A program made the translations under genes and the position numbers. Under the pieces are notes generated by a model. It worked only from the letters and a program-made list of their open reading frames with translations, was not told the DNA's origin and did not search any database. Positions 1 through 5,779 of a DNA stretch of 8,067 nucleotides are shown here, in pieces. This stretch comes from Planctomycetota bacterium (GTDB lineage Bacteria > Planctomycetota > Brocadiia > JAJRTI01): contig JAJRTI010000976.1 in NCBI GenBank assembly GCA_024278415.1, forward strand, positions 1 to 8,067, in the 5' to 3' direction. The first letter of the stretch is position 1. The number at the start of each line of letters is the position of its first letter.

Positions 1-98
1 CGGGCAGCCTCGTGGCCACGCAGTTCCACCCCGAGCGTTCGGGCCGCATCGGGCTTCAGCTCCTCGACAACTTCTGCCAGTGGGACGGCACATGCTGA
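1..98 (+). CDS. hisH: Imidazole glycerol phosphate synthase glutaminase subunit HisH, C-terminal end (5' truncated)
   Basis: Only the last 31 codons lie in the window; the first complete codon is at 3-5 and the TGA stop at 96-98. The visible residues include TQFHPERSG followed by GLQLLDNF. This is the usual end of class I glutamine amidotransferases of the HisH type, where the FHPE(K/R)SG segment holds the catalytic His and Glu (here H9 and E11 of the fragment). HisH releases ammonia from glutamine and passes it to HisF in the cytoplasm. The reading frame overlaps the hisF start by 7 bases, so the two subunits are probably translationally coupled. The short tail after DNF (CQWDGTC) looks ordinary. 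The identification rests on this motif plus the adjacent hisF; the catalytic Cys lies outside the window. Confidence 0.9.
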   Translation, partial: GSLVATQFHPERSGRIGLQLLDNFCQWDGTC

Positions 99-862
99 CC
101 AAGCGCATCATCCCCTGCCTCGACGTCCGCAACAAGAAGGTCACCAAGGGCGTCAAGTTCCAGAACAACGTCGTCATGGGCGACCCCATCGAGATGGCGG
201 TCGCGTACAGCGACGGCGGCGCGGACGAGCTGGTCTTCTACGACATCACCGCGTCCGCGGAGCGCCGGCCCATCGACATCGACATGGTCGCGGAGGTGGG
301 CAAGGTCGTGCACATCCCCTACGCGGTGGGCGGCGGTATCCGCGAGCTGAAAGACATGCACGACGTGCTGCTCGCCGGCGCGGAGAAGGTGTCGGTGAAC
401 TCGCTCGCGGTCATGCACCCGGAGATCATCGCCCAGGGCGCCAAGGCGTTCGGGTCGCAGTGCATCGTGCTCGGCATGGACCCGGTCAAAGCCGAAGGCT
501 TCCCGAGCGGGTACGAGATCACCATTCGCGGCTTCCGAGAGCGCACGGGCTTGGACGCGCTCGAATGGGCCAAGCGCGCGGAGGACCTGGGCGTGGGCGA
601 GATCGTGGTCAACAGTGTCGACGCGGATGGCACGCGGCAGGGCTTCGAGTTGCACCTCACGCGCATGATTGCCACCAGCGTGGGGATCCCGGTCGTCGCG
701 TCCGGCGGCGCCGGCACGCCGCAGCACCTCGTCGACGTGTTTCAGCAGGCGAGCGCAGACGCCGCGATCATCGCCGGCATGATCCACACGGGCGACTACG
801 AGATCAAGCAGATCAAGGACGAACTGGTCGCGGCCGGCGTGCCGACGCGGATGCACTGGTGA
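92..862 (+). CDS. hisF: Imidazole glycerol phosphate synthase cyclase subunit HisF
   Basis: The protein has 256 residues, a normal length for HisF. It is a TIM barrel that joins PRFAR with ammonia from HisH, giving imidazole glycerol phosphate and AICAR in histidine synthesis. It opens with [12 protein letters not shown], whose Asp11 is the first catalytic acid, and Asp130 (in VLGMD) matches the second. Other family landmarks are KGV at 19-21, the [11 protein letters not shown] strand at 45-55, the VGGGI phosphate loop at 79-83, NSVDADGT at 174-181 and VASGGAG at 202-208. The ATG at 92 is preferred over an in-frame GTG at 80 because MLTKRIIP is the conserved HisF start. No strong Shine-Dalgarno precedes it, and the overlap with hisH suggests coupling. 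It ends the operon here: the next gene lies more than 500 bases on behind its own promoter. A HisF-like paralogue such as WbuZ is unlikely, because both catalytic acids and the phosphate loops are intact. Confidence 0.96.
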   Translation: MLTKRIIPCLDVRNKKVTKGVKFQNNVVMGDPIEMAVAYSDGGADELVFYDITASAERRPIDIDMVAEVGKVVHIPYAVGGGIRELKDMHDVLLAGAEKVSVNSLAVMHPEIIAQGAKAFGSQCIVLGMDPVKAEGFPSGYEITIRGFRERTGLDALEWAKRAEDLGVGEIVVNSVDADGTRQGFELHLTRMIATSVGIPVVASGGAGTPQHLVDVFQQASADAAIIAGMIHTGDYEIKQIKDELVAAGVPTRMHW

Positions 863-871
863 GGGATACGG

Positions 872-890
872 TGGTCAATGACCAATGACC
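872..890. repeat. Heptamer tandem repeat with embedded 13-bp palindrome
   Basis: Starting ten bases after the hisF stop, CAATGAC occurs twice in tandem (876-882 and 883-889). TGGTCA-A-TGACCA at 872-884 is a perfect palindrome around a single central base. CACTGGT (854-860), which contains the first base of the hisF stop codon, also pairs with ACCAGTG (888-894). Heptamer arrays of this kind are known as short tandemly repeated repeats in some bacteria. With only two copies this is a minimal case. Confidence 0.5.
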
Positions 891-901
891 AGTGGAGTGC
901 G

Positions 902-935
902 GTTCCGCATGTGCGGGAACGCCGCTTTAGCTTTT
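902..935 (+). terminator. Possible weak terminator downstream of hisF
   Basis: GTTCCGC (902-908) can pair with GC-G-GGAAC (913-920), leaving one bulged G and a four-base loop. Broken T runs follow, TTT at 926-928 and TTTT at 932-935, set 6-12 bases away rather than directly adjoining the stem. It is the only stem between hisF and galM with thymines on its 3' side, so it is the best candidate for ending the his transcript. The fit to a canonical intrinsic terminator is poor. Confidence 0.3.
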
Positions 936-977
936 CGCCTGTGGCTGGCGAACGGCTCGCGCGTGTGCGGATGCAAA

Positions 978-994
978 GCAGCGCTTCGCGCTGC
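978..994. repeat. 7-bp perfect hairpin with TTC loop
   Basis: GCAGCGC (978-984) and GCGCTGC (988-994) pair perfectly around TTC. There is no T run on either side. It belongs to the cluster of short GC-rich stems in the hisF-galM spacer. Confidence 0.6.
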
Positions 995-1079
995 CAGCCA
1001 AGGCGCCGCCGAGCCGGCGCATTACACAACGGAGCGCATCGACAACATGTGGCCCCGATATTTGCGCTAAGGAGACAAG

Positions 1080-1094
1080 GTGGGCTGCGCCCAC
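1080..1094. repeat. 6-bp perfect hairpin with TGC loop
   Basis: GTGGGC (1080-1085) pairs with GCCCAC (1089-1094) around TGC. It is followed 13 bases later by another stem. No T run adjoins it. Confidence 0.55.
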
Positions 1095-1107
1095 AACCCC
1101 GGAGCGC

Positions 1108-1121
1108 AACGCCTTCGCGTT
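1108..1121. repeat. 5-bp hairpin with CTTC loop
   Basis: AACGC (1108-1112) pairs with GCGTT (1117-1121) around CTTC. This is short and on its own close to chance level for GC-rich DNA. It is listed because it sits in a series of similar stems. Confidence 0.35.
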
Positions 1122-1150
1122 CCGACGGACGGCCTCGGCGGGCAACGATT

Positions 1151-1176
1151 ATTCCGGAGTTCGCGAACTCCGGAAT
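1151..1176. repeat. Perfect 26-bp palindrome
   Basis: The arm ATTCCGGAGTTCG (1151-1163) is followed immediately by its exact reverse complement (1164-1176), with no mismatch and no spacer. As RNA it would fold into an 11-bp stem with a four-base CGCG loop, on either strand. No T run follows on either side, so it is not a textbook terminator. It lies 97 bases upstream of the galM -35 box. A repetitive extragenic palindrome or a binding site for a dimeric protein are both possible. Confidence 0.85.
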
Positions 1177-1273
1177 GGTCCCATGTCTCGCACTCTTCCT
1201 GGGGGCGCGGGCAGAGGGATAGCGCCCTGAGGATGGCCGGCTTGGCCCCACGCGAACCACGCGTCCGCCTGCT

Positions 1274-1302
1274 TTGACATCCCCTGCCCCCGGAGCTATT
1301 CT
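1274..1302 (+). promoter_or_regulatory. Sigma-70 promoter for galM
   Basis: The -35 box is a perfect TTGACA (1274-1279). A 17-base spacer follows, then a -10 box TATTCT (1297-1302), which matches TATAAT at four of six positions. Transcription would start near 1309, giving a leader of about 77 bases before the galM ATG. A direct repeat CCACGCG (1248-1254 and 1257-1263) lies just upstream of the -35 and could be a regulator site. Confidence 0.75.
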
Positions 1303-1314
1303 CGCAGCCGATCC

Positions 1315-1335
1315 GCCAGGCGTGGACCGCCTGGC
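1315..1335 (+). promoter_or_regulatory. 8-bp hairpin at the 5' end of the galM leader
   Basis: GCCAGGCG (1315-1322) pairs perfectly with CGCCTGGC (1328-1335) around TGGAC. It would begin about six bases after the predicted transcription start. A stem this close to the 5' end could stabilise the mRNA. It does not reach the ribosome binding site, so simple occlusion of translation is unlikely. Confidence 0.5.
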
Positions 1336-1372
1336 CTGCCCCCGGTATCCATCACTGCCCGCCAGACAAAAA

Positions 1373-1377
1373 GGGAG
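1373..1377 (+). promoter_or_regulatory. Shine-Dalgarno GGGAG that decides the galM start
   Basis: GGGAG (1373-1377), within AAGGGAGTGG, is eight bases ahead of the ATG at 1386. It overlaps the alternative in-frame GTG at 1377-1379, which therefore cannot be served by it. This supports the ATG as the start. Confidence 0.7.
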
Positions 1378-1385
1378 TGGCCAAC

Positions 1386-2411
1386 ATGCCCATCGCCAAG
1401 GATCCATTCGGCGCTGCCGACGGCCAAGCCGTCGACCTCTACACGATCACTAACACCCACGGCATGACCCTGCGCGTGGCCACGTATGGCTGCATCATCA
1501 CCGAACTGCACGCGCCCGGCCGCGACGGCAAGATGGGCGACGTGGTGTTGGGGTTCGATGCGCTCGACAAGTACCTCGCCGGCCACCCCTACTTCGGCGC
1601 GACGATCGGCCGGTTCGGCAACCGCATCGCCCGAGGCCAGTTCACGCTCGACGGCGTGGACTACCAGCTCGCGACGAACGACGGCGACAACCACCTCCAC
1701 GGCGGCGACAAGGGCTTCGACAAGATGGTGTGGCAGGCTGAGGAAGCCGGCGACGCGGCGATTCAGTTCTCCTACACGAGCCCAGACGGCGAGGAGAACT
1801 ACCCCGGTACGCTCACGGTCCACATGACCTATCAGTTGACCGACGACAATGAATTGCGCATCGACTATGAGGCCACGACCGACAAGGCCACGCCGGTGAA
1901 CCTGACCAACCACAGCTACTTCAACCTGGCCGGCGAGGGCGCGGGCGACATCCTCGGCCACGTCCTCACCATCGAGGCCGATCAGTACACCCCGGTGAAC
2001 GATGCGCTGATTCCCACCGGCGAACTCGCAAGTGTCGAAGGCACTCCGCTGGACTTCCGCGCGGCCACGCCCATTGGCGACCGCATCGAGCAGGCCGGCG
2101 GGTACGACCACAACTACGTGCTGCGAAACCAGACGGGCAACCTCGCGCGGGCCGCGCGCGTGGCCGAGCCCACGACGGGCCGCGTGATGGAGGTGTTGAC
2201 GACCGAGCCGGGCGTGCAGCTCTACTCGGGCAACTTCCTCGACGGCGCATTGGCCGGCAAGTCGGGCCGCGTGTACCACAAGCACAACGGCTTCTGCCTG
2301 GAAACCCAGCACTACCCCGACTCGCCGAACCAGCCCCACTTCCCCTCGTGCATTCTGCGGCCGGGCGAGAAGTACAAGACGACGACGATCTACAAGTTCA
2401 GCGTCGAATAG
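1386..2411 (+). CDS. galM: Aldose 1-epimerase (galactose mutarotase)
   Basis: The protein has 341 residues, typical of the GalM family, and no signal peptide, so it should act in the cytoplasm. It interconverts alpha and beta anomers of aldoses such as galactose or glucose, feeding the Leloir pathway or general sugar use. All catalytic landmarks are present: His105 in HLHGG (103-107), His176 in NLTNHSYFNL (172-181), Asp241 in YDHNY and the catalytic base Glu306 in LETQHYPDSPN (305-315). The early GATIGRFGNRIA (71-82) is also diagnostic. The gene has its own strong promoter and a good Shine-Dalgarno, and ends with TAG. No galK, galT or sugar transporter adjoins it, so the true substrate is open; a glucose-preferring mutarotase is equally possible. 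The gene downstream is functionally unrelated. Confidence 0.95.
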   Translation: MPIAKDPFGAADGQAVDLYTITNTHGMTLRVATYGCIITELHAPGRDGKMGDVVLGFDALDKYLAGHPYFGATIGRFGNRIARGQFTLDGVDYQLATNDGDNHLHGGDKGFDKMVWQAEEAGDAAIQFSYTSPDGEENYPGTLTVHMTYQLTDDNELRIDYEATTDKATPVNLTNHSYFNLAGEGAGDILGHVLTIEADQYTPVNDALIPTGELASVEGTPLDFRAATPIGDRIEQAGGYDHNYVLRNQTGNLARAARVAEPTTGRVMEVLTTEPGVQLYSGNFLDGALAGKSGRVYHKHNGFCLETQHYPDSPNQPHFPSCILRPGEKYKTTTIYKFSVE

Positions 2412-2413
2412 CC

Positions 2414-2432
2414 GCGCGCATGGGATGCGCGC
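2414..2432 (+). terminator. Stem-loop just after the galM stop, without T run
   Basis: GCGCGCAT (2414-2421) pairs perfectly with ATGCGCGC (2425-2432) around GGG. It begins three bases after the galM TAG. The lack of following thymines means it may protect the mRNA 3' end or slow the polymerase rather than act as a canonical intrinsic terminator. Confidence 0.4.
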
Positions 2433-2465
2433 ATCCGTCAGCGCATGGCCGAGCGCTCCCTCTCC

Positions 2466-2498
2466 TGTCATGCTGAGCGTAGCGAAGCATCTCGCTAG
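2466..2498. repeat. Single arm of a widespread interspersed repeat (GCTGAGCGTAGCGAAGC type)
   Basis: This stretch contains CATGCTGAGCGTAGCGAAGC followed by ATCTCGCTAG. From memory, it matches a short dispersed sequence common between genes in many environmental bacterial genomes, often written as CATTCTGAGCGAAGCGAAGAATC and often miscalled as protein. Such elements frequently occur as two inverted arms; only one arm is seen here. ATGCT (2470-2474) and AGCAT (2486-2490) form a small internal inverted repeat. It ends 12 bases before the next start codon and its AGG (2496-2498) may act as a weak ribosome binding site. Confidence 0.65.
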
Positions 2499-2510
2499 GC
2501 CCAATCGCCA

Positions 2511-3554
2511 ATGGACAAGCCCTGCATCGAACTGCTCGCCGGGCCGGCGAACCCAGCGAAGAGCCAGCGCTTGCTGGAGCTGTGTGCGGAGCGCGTGCGC
2601 GAGGGCCGGGAGGGCAGCTTCCTCTTCATCGTGCCCTCGCCCCAGCGCGTGGAGCAGGTGAACGAACGGCTCCTGTCCGTCGCGCCACAGGGGTTCTTCA
2701 AGCCCCACGTGGATACGTTCAACGGCCTGATCGCCATGCTCTACGACCTGCTCGGCGAGCGCGCGGCGCCGATCTCGGACGCGGTCAAGGCCGTGCTCGT
2801 GCAGGAGATCCTCACGACCCACGCGGACCGCTTCCCCTTCCTCACGCGGGGCGACGGCTCCGAGCCGTTTCCAGGCCTCGTCGCCAAACTGTGCGACCTC
2901 ATCGCCGACCTCAAACGCAGCCTCGTCGAACCCGCCCACCTCGCGGCGCGGGGCAAGAAGCTGCCGGGCCGGCAGCGGCGCAAGGCCGAGGAGTTGGCCG
3001 AGTTCTATCGGCTCTACCAGGAACGACTCCAGCAACACGAACTCATGGACGGCGAGGGGGTGTTCTGGCTGCTCATCGAGAGCCTGAAACGGAAGGACGT
3101 TCGCGCACGGTTGAGCCAGTTCGACCTCCTCATGCTCGACGGCATCCACGATCTGACGGTCGCAGAATGGCGCGTGCTCGAAGGGCTCGTGCAGGCCATC
3201 GACCACACGATCGTGGCCATCGACTACTGGCCCCAAGCCGGGGCTTCGGGCCGCGCGGCGGAGAAGCTCTACCGCGACCTCCTCGAAGCCGGCGCACAGG
3301 AAGCCCTCGTGCCGCCCCCCGAAGACTCCCCGCGGCGCGACGCGGCCGCGTCGGGCCTCTTCGCCATGCCGAGCGCGCTCCGCGAGCCGTGGGACTGCAA
3401 GGACAGTCTGCGCGTGTTCCGCTGCAACGACCGGCAGCACGAGGTGAAAGCGGCCGGCGAGCAGATCAAGGCGCTCGTGCGCGGCGGCGCGGATGCCCGC
3501 CGTATCGTCGTCGCCACCGCCGAATTGAGCCACTACACGCGGCTCATCCGCTAG
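2511..3554 (+). CDS. AddB-like protein, N-terminal part up to the amber stop
   Basis: This part encodes 347 residues from ATG 2511, the first in-frame start with a family-like beginning (IELLAGPANPAKSQRLLELC). It covers the first helicase-like domain. The Walker A region, GPANPAKS at 11-18, keeps the Lys17-Ser18 pair but lacks the second and third glycines of GxxGxGK(S/T). Next come FLFIVPSPQRVEQVNERL (about 38-55), a VDTFNGLIAML helicase-like segment (about 68-78) and a Walker-B-like DLLMLDGIHDLT (205-216) with Asp210. The Asp-Gly pairing in this last motif, instead of Asp-Glu, is common in AddB relatives and suggests weak or absent ATP hydrolysis. If the stop is real, this fragment lacks the rest of the helicase core and the whole nuclease, so it is unlikely to work alone. 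No clear promoter or strong Shine-Dalgarno is visible; a dispersed repeat occupies the leader. Confidence 0.8.
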   Translation: MDKPCIELLAGPANPAKSQRLLELCAERVREGREGSFLFIVPSPQRVEQVNERLLSVAPQGFFKPHVDTFNGLIAMLYDLLGERAAPISDAVKAVLVQEILTTHADRFPFLTRGDGSEPFPGLVAKLCDLIADLKRSLVEPAHLAARGKKLPGRQRRKAEELAEFYRLYQERLQQHELMDGEGVFWLLIESLKRKDVRARLSQFDLLMLDGIHDLTVAEWRVLEGLVQAIDHTIVAIDYWPQAGASGRAAEKLYRDLLEAGAQEALVPPPEDSPRRDAAASGLFAMPSALREPWDCKDSLRVFRCNDRQHEVKAAGEQIKALVRGGADARRIVVATAELSHYTRLIR

Positions 3555-3584
3555 CTGTTCACGCGCTACGGCATCCCAGTCGAC

Positions 3585-5777
3585 GTGTCCGCAGGCCTGC
3601 CGCTCGCCCAGGCGCCGGCCGCGGCCGCGGCCCTGCAGGTCGTGCATACGGTCCTCGCGGGGTACCAACGCCGGCACGTGGTGAACTGCCTCCGCTCGCC
3701 CTATCTGCGCTTCGTCGCCACAGGCGAAACCGCTCCGCTCGAAGCCGGCGCGGCGGATTGGATCTCCCGCGAGGCCGGCATTCTGCGGGGCCGCGACGAT
3801 TGGGCCAAGATGCTGAAACTGTACGAGGCGCGGCTCGCCGACGCGCCGGCGGGCGCACTCGGGCGCGAGCGGAACCTGCGTCGCGTCAAGTCCGCTCGGC
3901 CGGCCATCGAGCAATTCCTCGATCTCCTGGCGAAACTGGAGGGATCACACAAGCCGGAGGATTTCCGGCAACGCTTGCGCCAGGTGCTGGGCCGGCTGGA
4001 CTTCCAGCAGCAAATCATCGCCGGCCGCGGCTTGGGCCTGTCCGCGCCGGACGTGCGCCGAGACACGGTGGCGTTCGACCGCTTCTGGCGTTGCGTGGAC
4101 AGCGTGGTGTTCTGCACGCGCTTCGCCGAGCCGCGGAGCTACGGGCTCGCGGAGTTGCACGAGATGCTGGCGGCCGCGCTCGAAGAGATGCAGTTTCGGC
4201 CGGAACGCCGCGGCCAAGGCGTGAAGGTCGTGAGTGTGCGGGACGTGCGCGCGCTCGACGTGGACCACCTGTTCGTGCTGGGCATGGTCGAGGGCGAGTT
4301 CCCCCACGTGCGCGTGCGCGACATCTTCTTCTCCGAGCCCGACCAGGCGCGCCTGGGCCTAAAGGTCGAGCCGCACGTGGAGGACGAGGACCGGCATCTC
4401 TTCTACCAGTGCTTCGCGCGGCCTGCGGCATGTGTGACACTGCTGTGGCCGGCCACGGTCGACGGCCGCGACACGCTGCGGTCGCCCTTCATCGAAGAGG
4501 CGCTGCGGATCACGGACGTGGAGGAGGAAGCCCCGCCGGCGCCGGAGCGGCCACAGTCGATTCCCGATCTCCAGGTGCACGTGGGCCGCGCACTGTCGAA
4601 GCCGATGACGGAGGTGGACGCCATCACGCGGGGCGAGATTGCCGGGTGGCTGGAGCGCGAGCCGCAACTCGCCTGCCGCGCATGGCGCACCCTGCGCGCG
4701 CGCGACGAGCGCAGCGATTTGAGCCGGCTGTCTCGGCACCGGGGCTTCGTGGGCCCGGTGCTGGCCGACCATTGGCCCATGGACAAGCCGCGCTCGATCA
4801 GCCAGTTCGAGGCGTACGGCCGATGCCCGTTCGCGTTCTTCATGGAGCGTGTGCTCGGGCTCGTCGAGCCGGAGGAGCCCAGCGAAGACCTGTCCGCGCT
4901 CACGCGCGGCGACCTGCTCCACACCATTCTGAGGCGCTACTACGTCGAGCGCAGGGACGAAGGCAAGACGGCCCTTGGGCCGGACGACGACGCGGCGGCC
5001 GAAGGGAAACGCATCAAACGCATCGCCGAGGAGTTGTTCGAGAATCTTGACCGGGAGGGCCTGTTTTGGGAGGCGGAGTACGCACTCATCATGGGCGCGG
5101 ACGCCCGGCCTGGCCTGCTCGACCGGTTCATCGAGTGCGAGATGGAGGACGAGACCGCCTGCCAGCCGGCCTTCTTTGAGGTCGCGTTCGGCGACGTGCC
5201 GTGGGCTGACTATGTGGATGCGACACTCCAGTTGCCGGCCCTCACGCTGCCTCGGAACGGCGAACCGGAGGCCACGCTCGTGGGCAAAATCGACCGCATT
5301 GATCTGGCCGACGGCGGCCGGTTCCTGGTGATCGACTACAAAACGAGCAGCCACATTCCAGGCAAGCAAGAGACGCTGGAGGGCGTGCATCTCCAGACGC
5401 CGGCGTACATCCTCGCGGTGCGGCAAGGCCAGCCCGACTGGCTGCCGGTGGGCGGCGTGTACTTCCAGATCCGCAACCTGAGCGACTTCGGCAAAACGCG
5501 GCCGCTCGCGCCCAAGTCCATGGAAGACGCGTACCGCGGGTCCAACGCGGCCAAGCCGCAATGGCTCAAACCGGAAGAGTTCGATGCGCTTCTCGACAAG
5601 TGTGAGGAGTGGATTGTGAAGTATGCGCGGTGGATCCGCGCCGGCAAGTTCCAGCCTATGAACCACTATCGCAACTCCGGATGCGCAACGTGGTGCCCCT
5701 ATAAGCACGTGTGCCGCATCGACCCCGCGCGCATGACCGACGAGGCGGTTGTGGCGCTGCTGGAGGAGGACGCCTGA
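3585..5777 (+). CDS. AddB-like protein, C-terminal part with PD-(D/E)XK nuclease domain
   Basis: Downstream of the amber codon the same frame stays open for over 730 codons. GTG 3585 is the first possible restart but has no Shine-Dalgarno, so independent expression is doubtful. Numbering below follows the 2511 start. VVSVRDVRALDVDHLFVLG (573-591), followed by EGEFP, is the motif-V-like region. The nuclease begins around SISQFEAYGRCPFAFF (762-777). His804 in GDLLH, Asp928 in GKIDRID, the Asp942-Tyr943-Lys944 triad in VIDYKT and Gln962 in LQTPAY form the complete RecB-family active site. Cys772 with Cys1058, Cys1062 and Cys1068 matches the four-cysteine Fe-S staple of AddB nucleases, with a Cx3C gap in the distal group. 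The domain therefore looks catalytically intact although the gene is interrupted upstream. The end overlaps the ribosome binding site of the GNAT gene. Confidence 0.85.
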   Translation: MSAGLPLAQAPAAAAALQVVHTVLAGYQRRHVVNCLRSPYLRFVATGETAPLEAGAADWISREAGILRGRDDWAKMLKLYEARLADAPAGALGRERNLRRVKSARPAIEQFLDLLAKLEGSHKPEDFRQRLRQVLGRLDFQQQIIAGRGLGLSAPDVRRDTVAFDRFWRCVDSVVFCTRFAEPRSYGLAELHEMLAAALEEMQFRPERRGQGVKVVSVRDVRALDVDHLFVLGMVEGEFPHVRVRDIFFSEPDQARLGLKVEPHVEDEDRHLFYQCFARPAACVTLLWPATVDGRDTLRSPFIEEALRITDVEEEAPPAPERPQSIPDLQVHVGRALSKPMTEVDAITRGEIAGWLEREPQLACRAWRTLRARDERSDLSRLSRHRGFVGPVLADHWPMDKPRSISQFEAYGRCPFAFFMERVLGLVEPEEPSEDLSALTRGDLLHTILRRYYVERRDEGKTALGPDDDAAAEGKRIKRIAEELFENLDREGLFWEAEYALIMGADARPGLLDRFIECEMEDETACQPAFFEVAFGDVPWADYVDATLQLPALTLPRNGEPEATLVGKIDRIDLADGGRFLVIDYKTSSHIPGKQETLEGVHLQTPAYILAVRQGQPDWLPVGGVYFQIRNLSDFGKTRPLAPKSMEDAYRGSNAAKPQWLKPEEFDALLDKCEEWIVKYARWIRAGKFQPMNHYRNSGCATWCPYKHVCRIDPARMTDEAVVALLEEDA
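5762..5770 (+). promoter_or_regulatory. Ribosome binding site GGAGGAGGA for the GNAT gene
   Basis: A strong purine-rich Shine-Dalgarno lies inside the last codons of the AddB-like gene, nine bases ahead of the ATG at 5780. It fixes that ATG as the start and shows the acetyltransferase can be translated efficiently from the shared mRNA. Confidence 0.8.
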
Positions 5778-5779
5778 CC

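Larger units (their letters stand above)
863..1273. other. Gene-free spacer dense in inverted repeats
   Basis: About 410 bases between hisF and the galM promoter contain no ORF with a recognisable protein. The short frames present have no start context or family resemblance. The stretch instead holds a run of inverted repeats, listed separately, at 872-884, 902-920, 978-994, 1080-1094, 1108-1121 and 1151-1176. Two longer-range pairings are also possible: TGGCTGG (942-948) with CCAGCCA (994-1000), and CGGCTCG (953-959) with CGAGCCG (1010-1016). It looks like accumulated repetitive extragenic elements or a structured untranslated region rather than a decayed gene. No tRNA cloverleaf or known riboswitch core was recognised. 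Confidence 0.6.
2511..5777 (+). pseudogene. AddB-like helicase/PD-(D/E)XK nuclease gene interrupted by an in-frame amber codon
   Basis: Read through one TAG at 3552-3554 (codon 348), this is a single open frame of 1,088 codons before its TGA, close to the usual length of AddB/RexB-type proteins. Family members process double-strand DNA ends for recombination with an AddA partner. The order is helicase-like N-terminal domains, a motif-V-like segment near 575-598 and a C-terminal nuclease. Sequence on both sides of the TAG is coherent and in the same frame, with no sign of a frameshift. A single base change is the simplest explanation: GAG to TAG (Glu) or CAG to TAG (Gln). The defect could be a real recent mutation, an assembly or sequencing error, or a codon read by a suppressor tRNA. 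TAG also ends galM in this window, which argues against genome-wide reassignment. No addA lies nearby. An orphan nuclease related to AddB is an alternative to true AddB. Confidence 0.7.

Noticed and set aside
80..91. GTG at 80 as the hisF start
   Set aside because: HisF proteins begin with ML(T/A)KRIIP, which corresponds to the ATG at 92; the extra four codons are unlike the family.
878..1222. Possible small protein in the hisF-galM spacer
   Set aside because: There is no Shine-Dalgarno, the composition is Arg-rich, and part of the frame is simply the translation of the 26-bp palindrome. It fits repeat DNA better than a gene.
863..1385. CRISPR array, tRNA or known riboswitch in the spacer
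   Set aside because: The repeats are inverted and of differing sequence rather than regularly spaced identical units, and no cloverleaf or conserved riboswitch core was recognised.
1377..1388. GTG at 1377 as the galM start
   Set aside because: The Shine-Dalgarno GGGAG overlaps this GTG, so it can only serve the ATG at 1386.
3552..3554. Pyrrolysine or general TAG recoding as explanation of the internal stop
   Set aside because: galM in the same window ends at a TAG at the expected family length, AddB-like proteins are not known for pyrrolysine, and one example cannot support recoding. It is kept only as a minor alternative.
1296..3914. Very long open frame (872 codons) on the minus strand across galM and the AddB-like gene
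   Set aside because: It is antisense to two genes with clear family motifs, its composition is dominated by Arg, Val, His, Asp and Ala as expected for the complement of GC-rich coding DNA, and it shows no recognisable domain.
2582..5050. Plus-strand frame of 822 codons that bridges the amber codon in another phase
   Set aside because: Its translation is Arg/Pro/Gly/Ala-rich with no motif, while the 2511 frame carries all helicase and nuclease motifs on both sides of the TAG.
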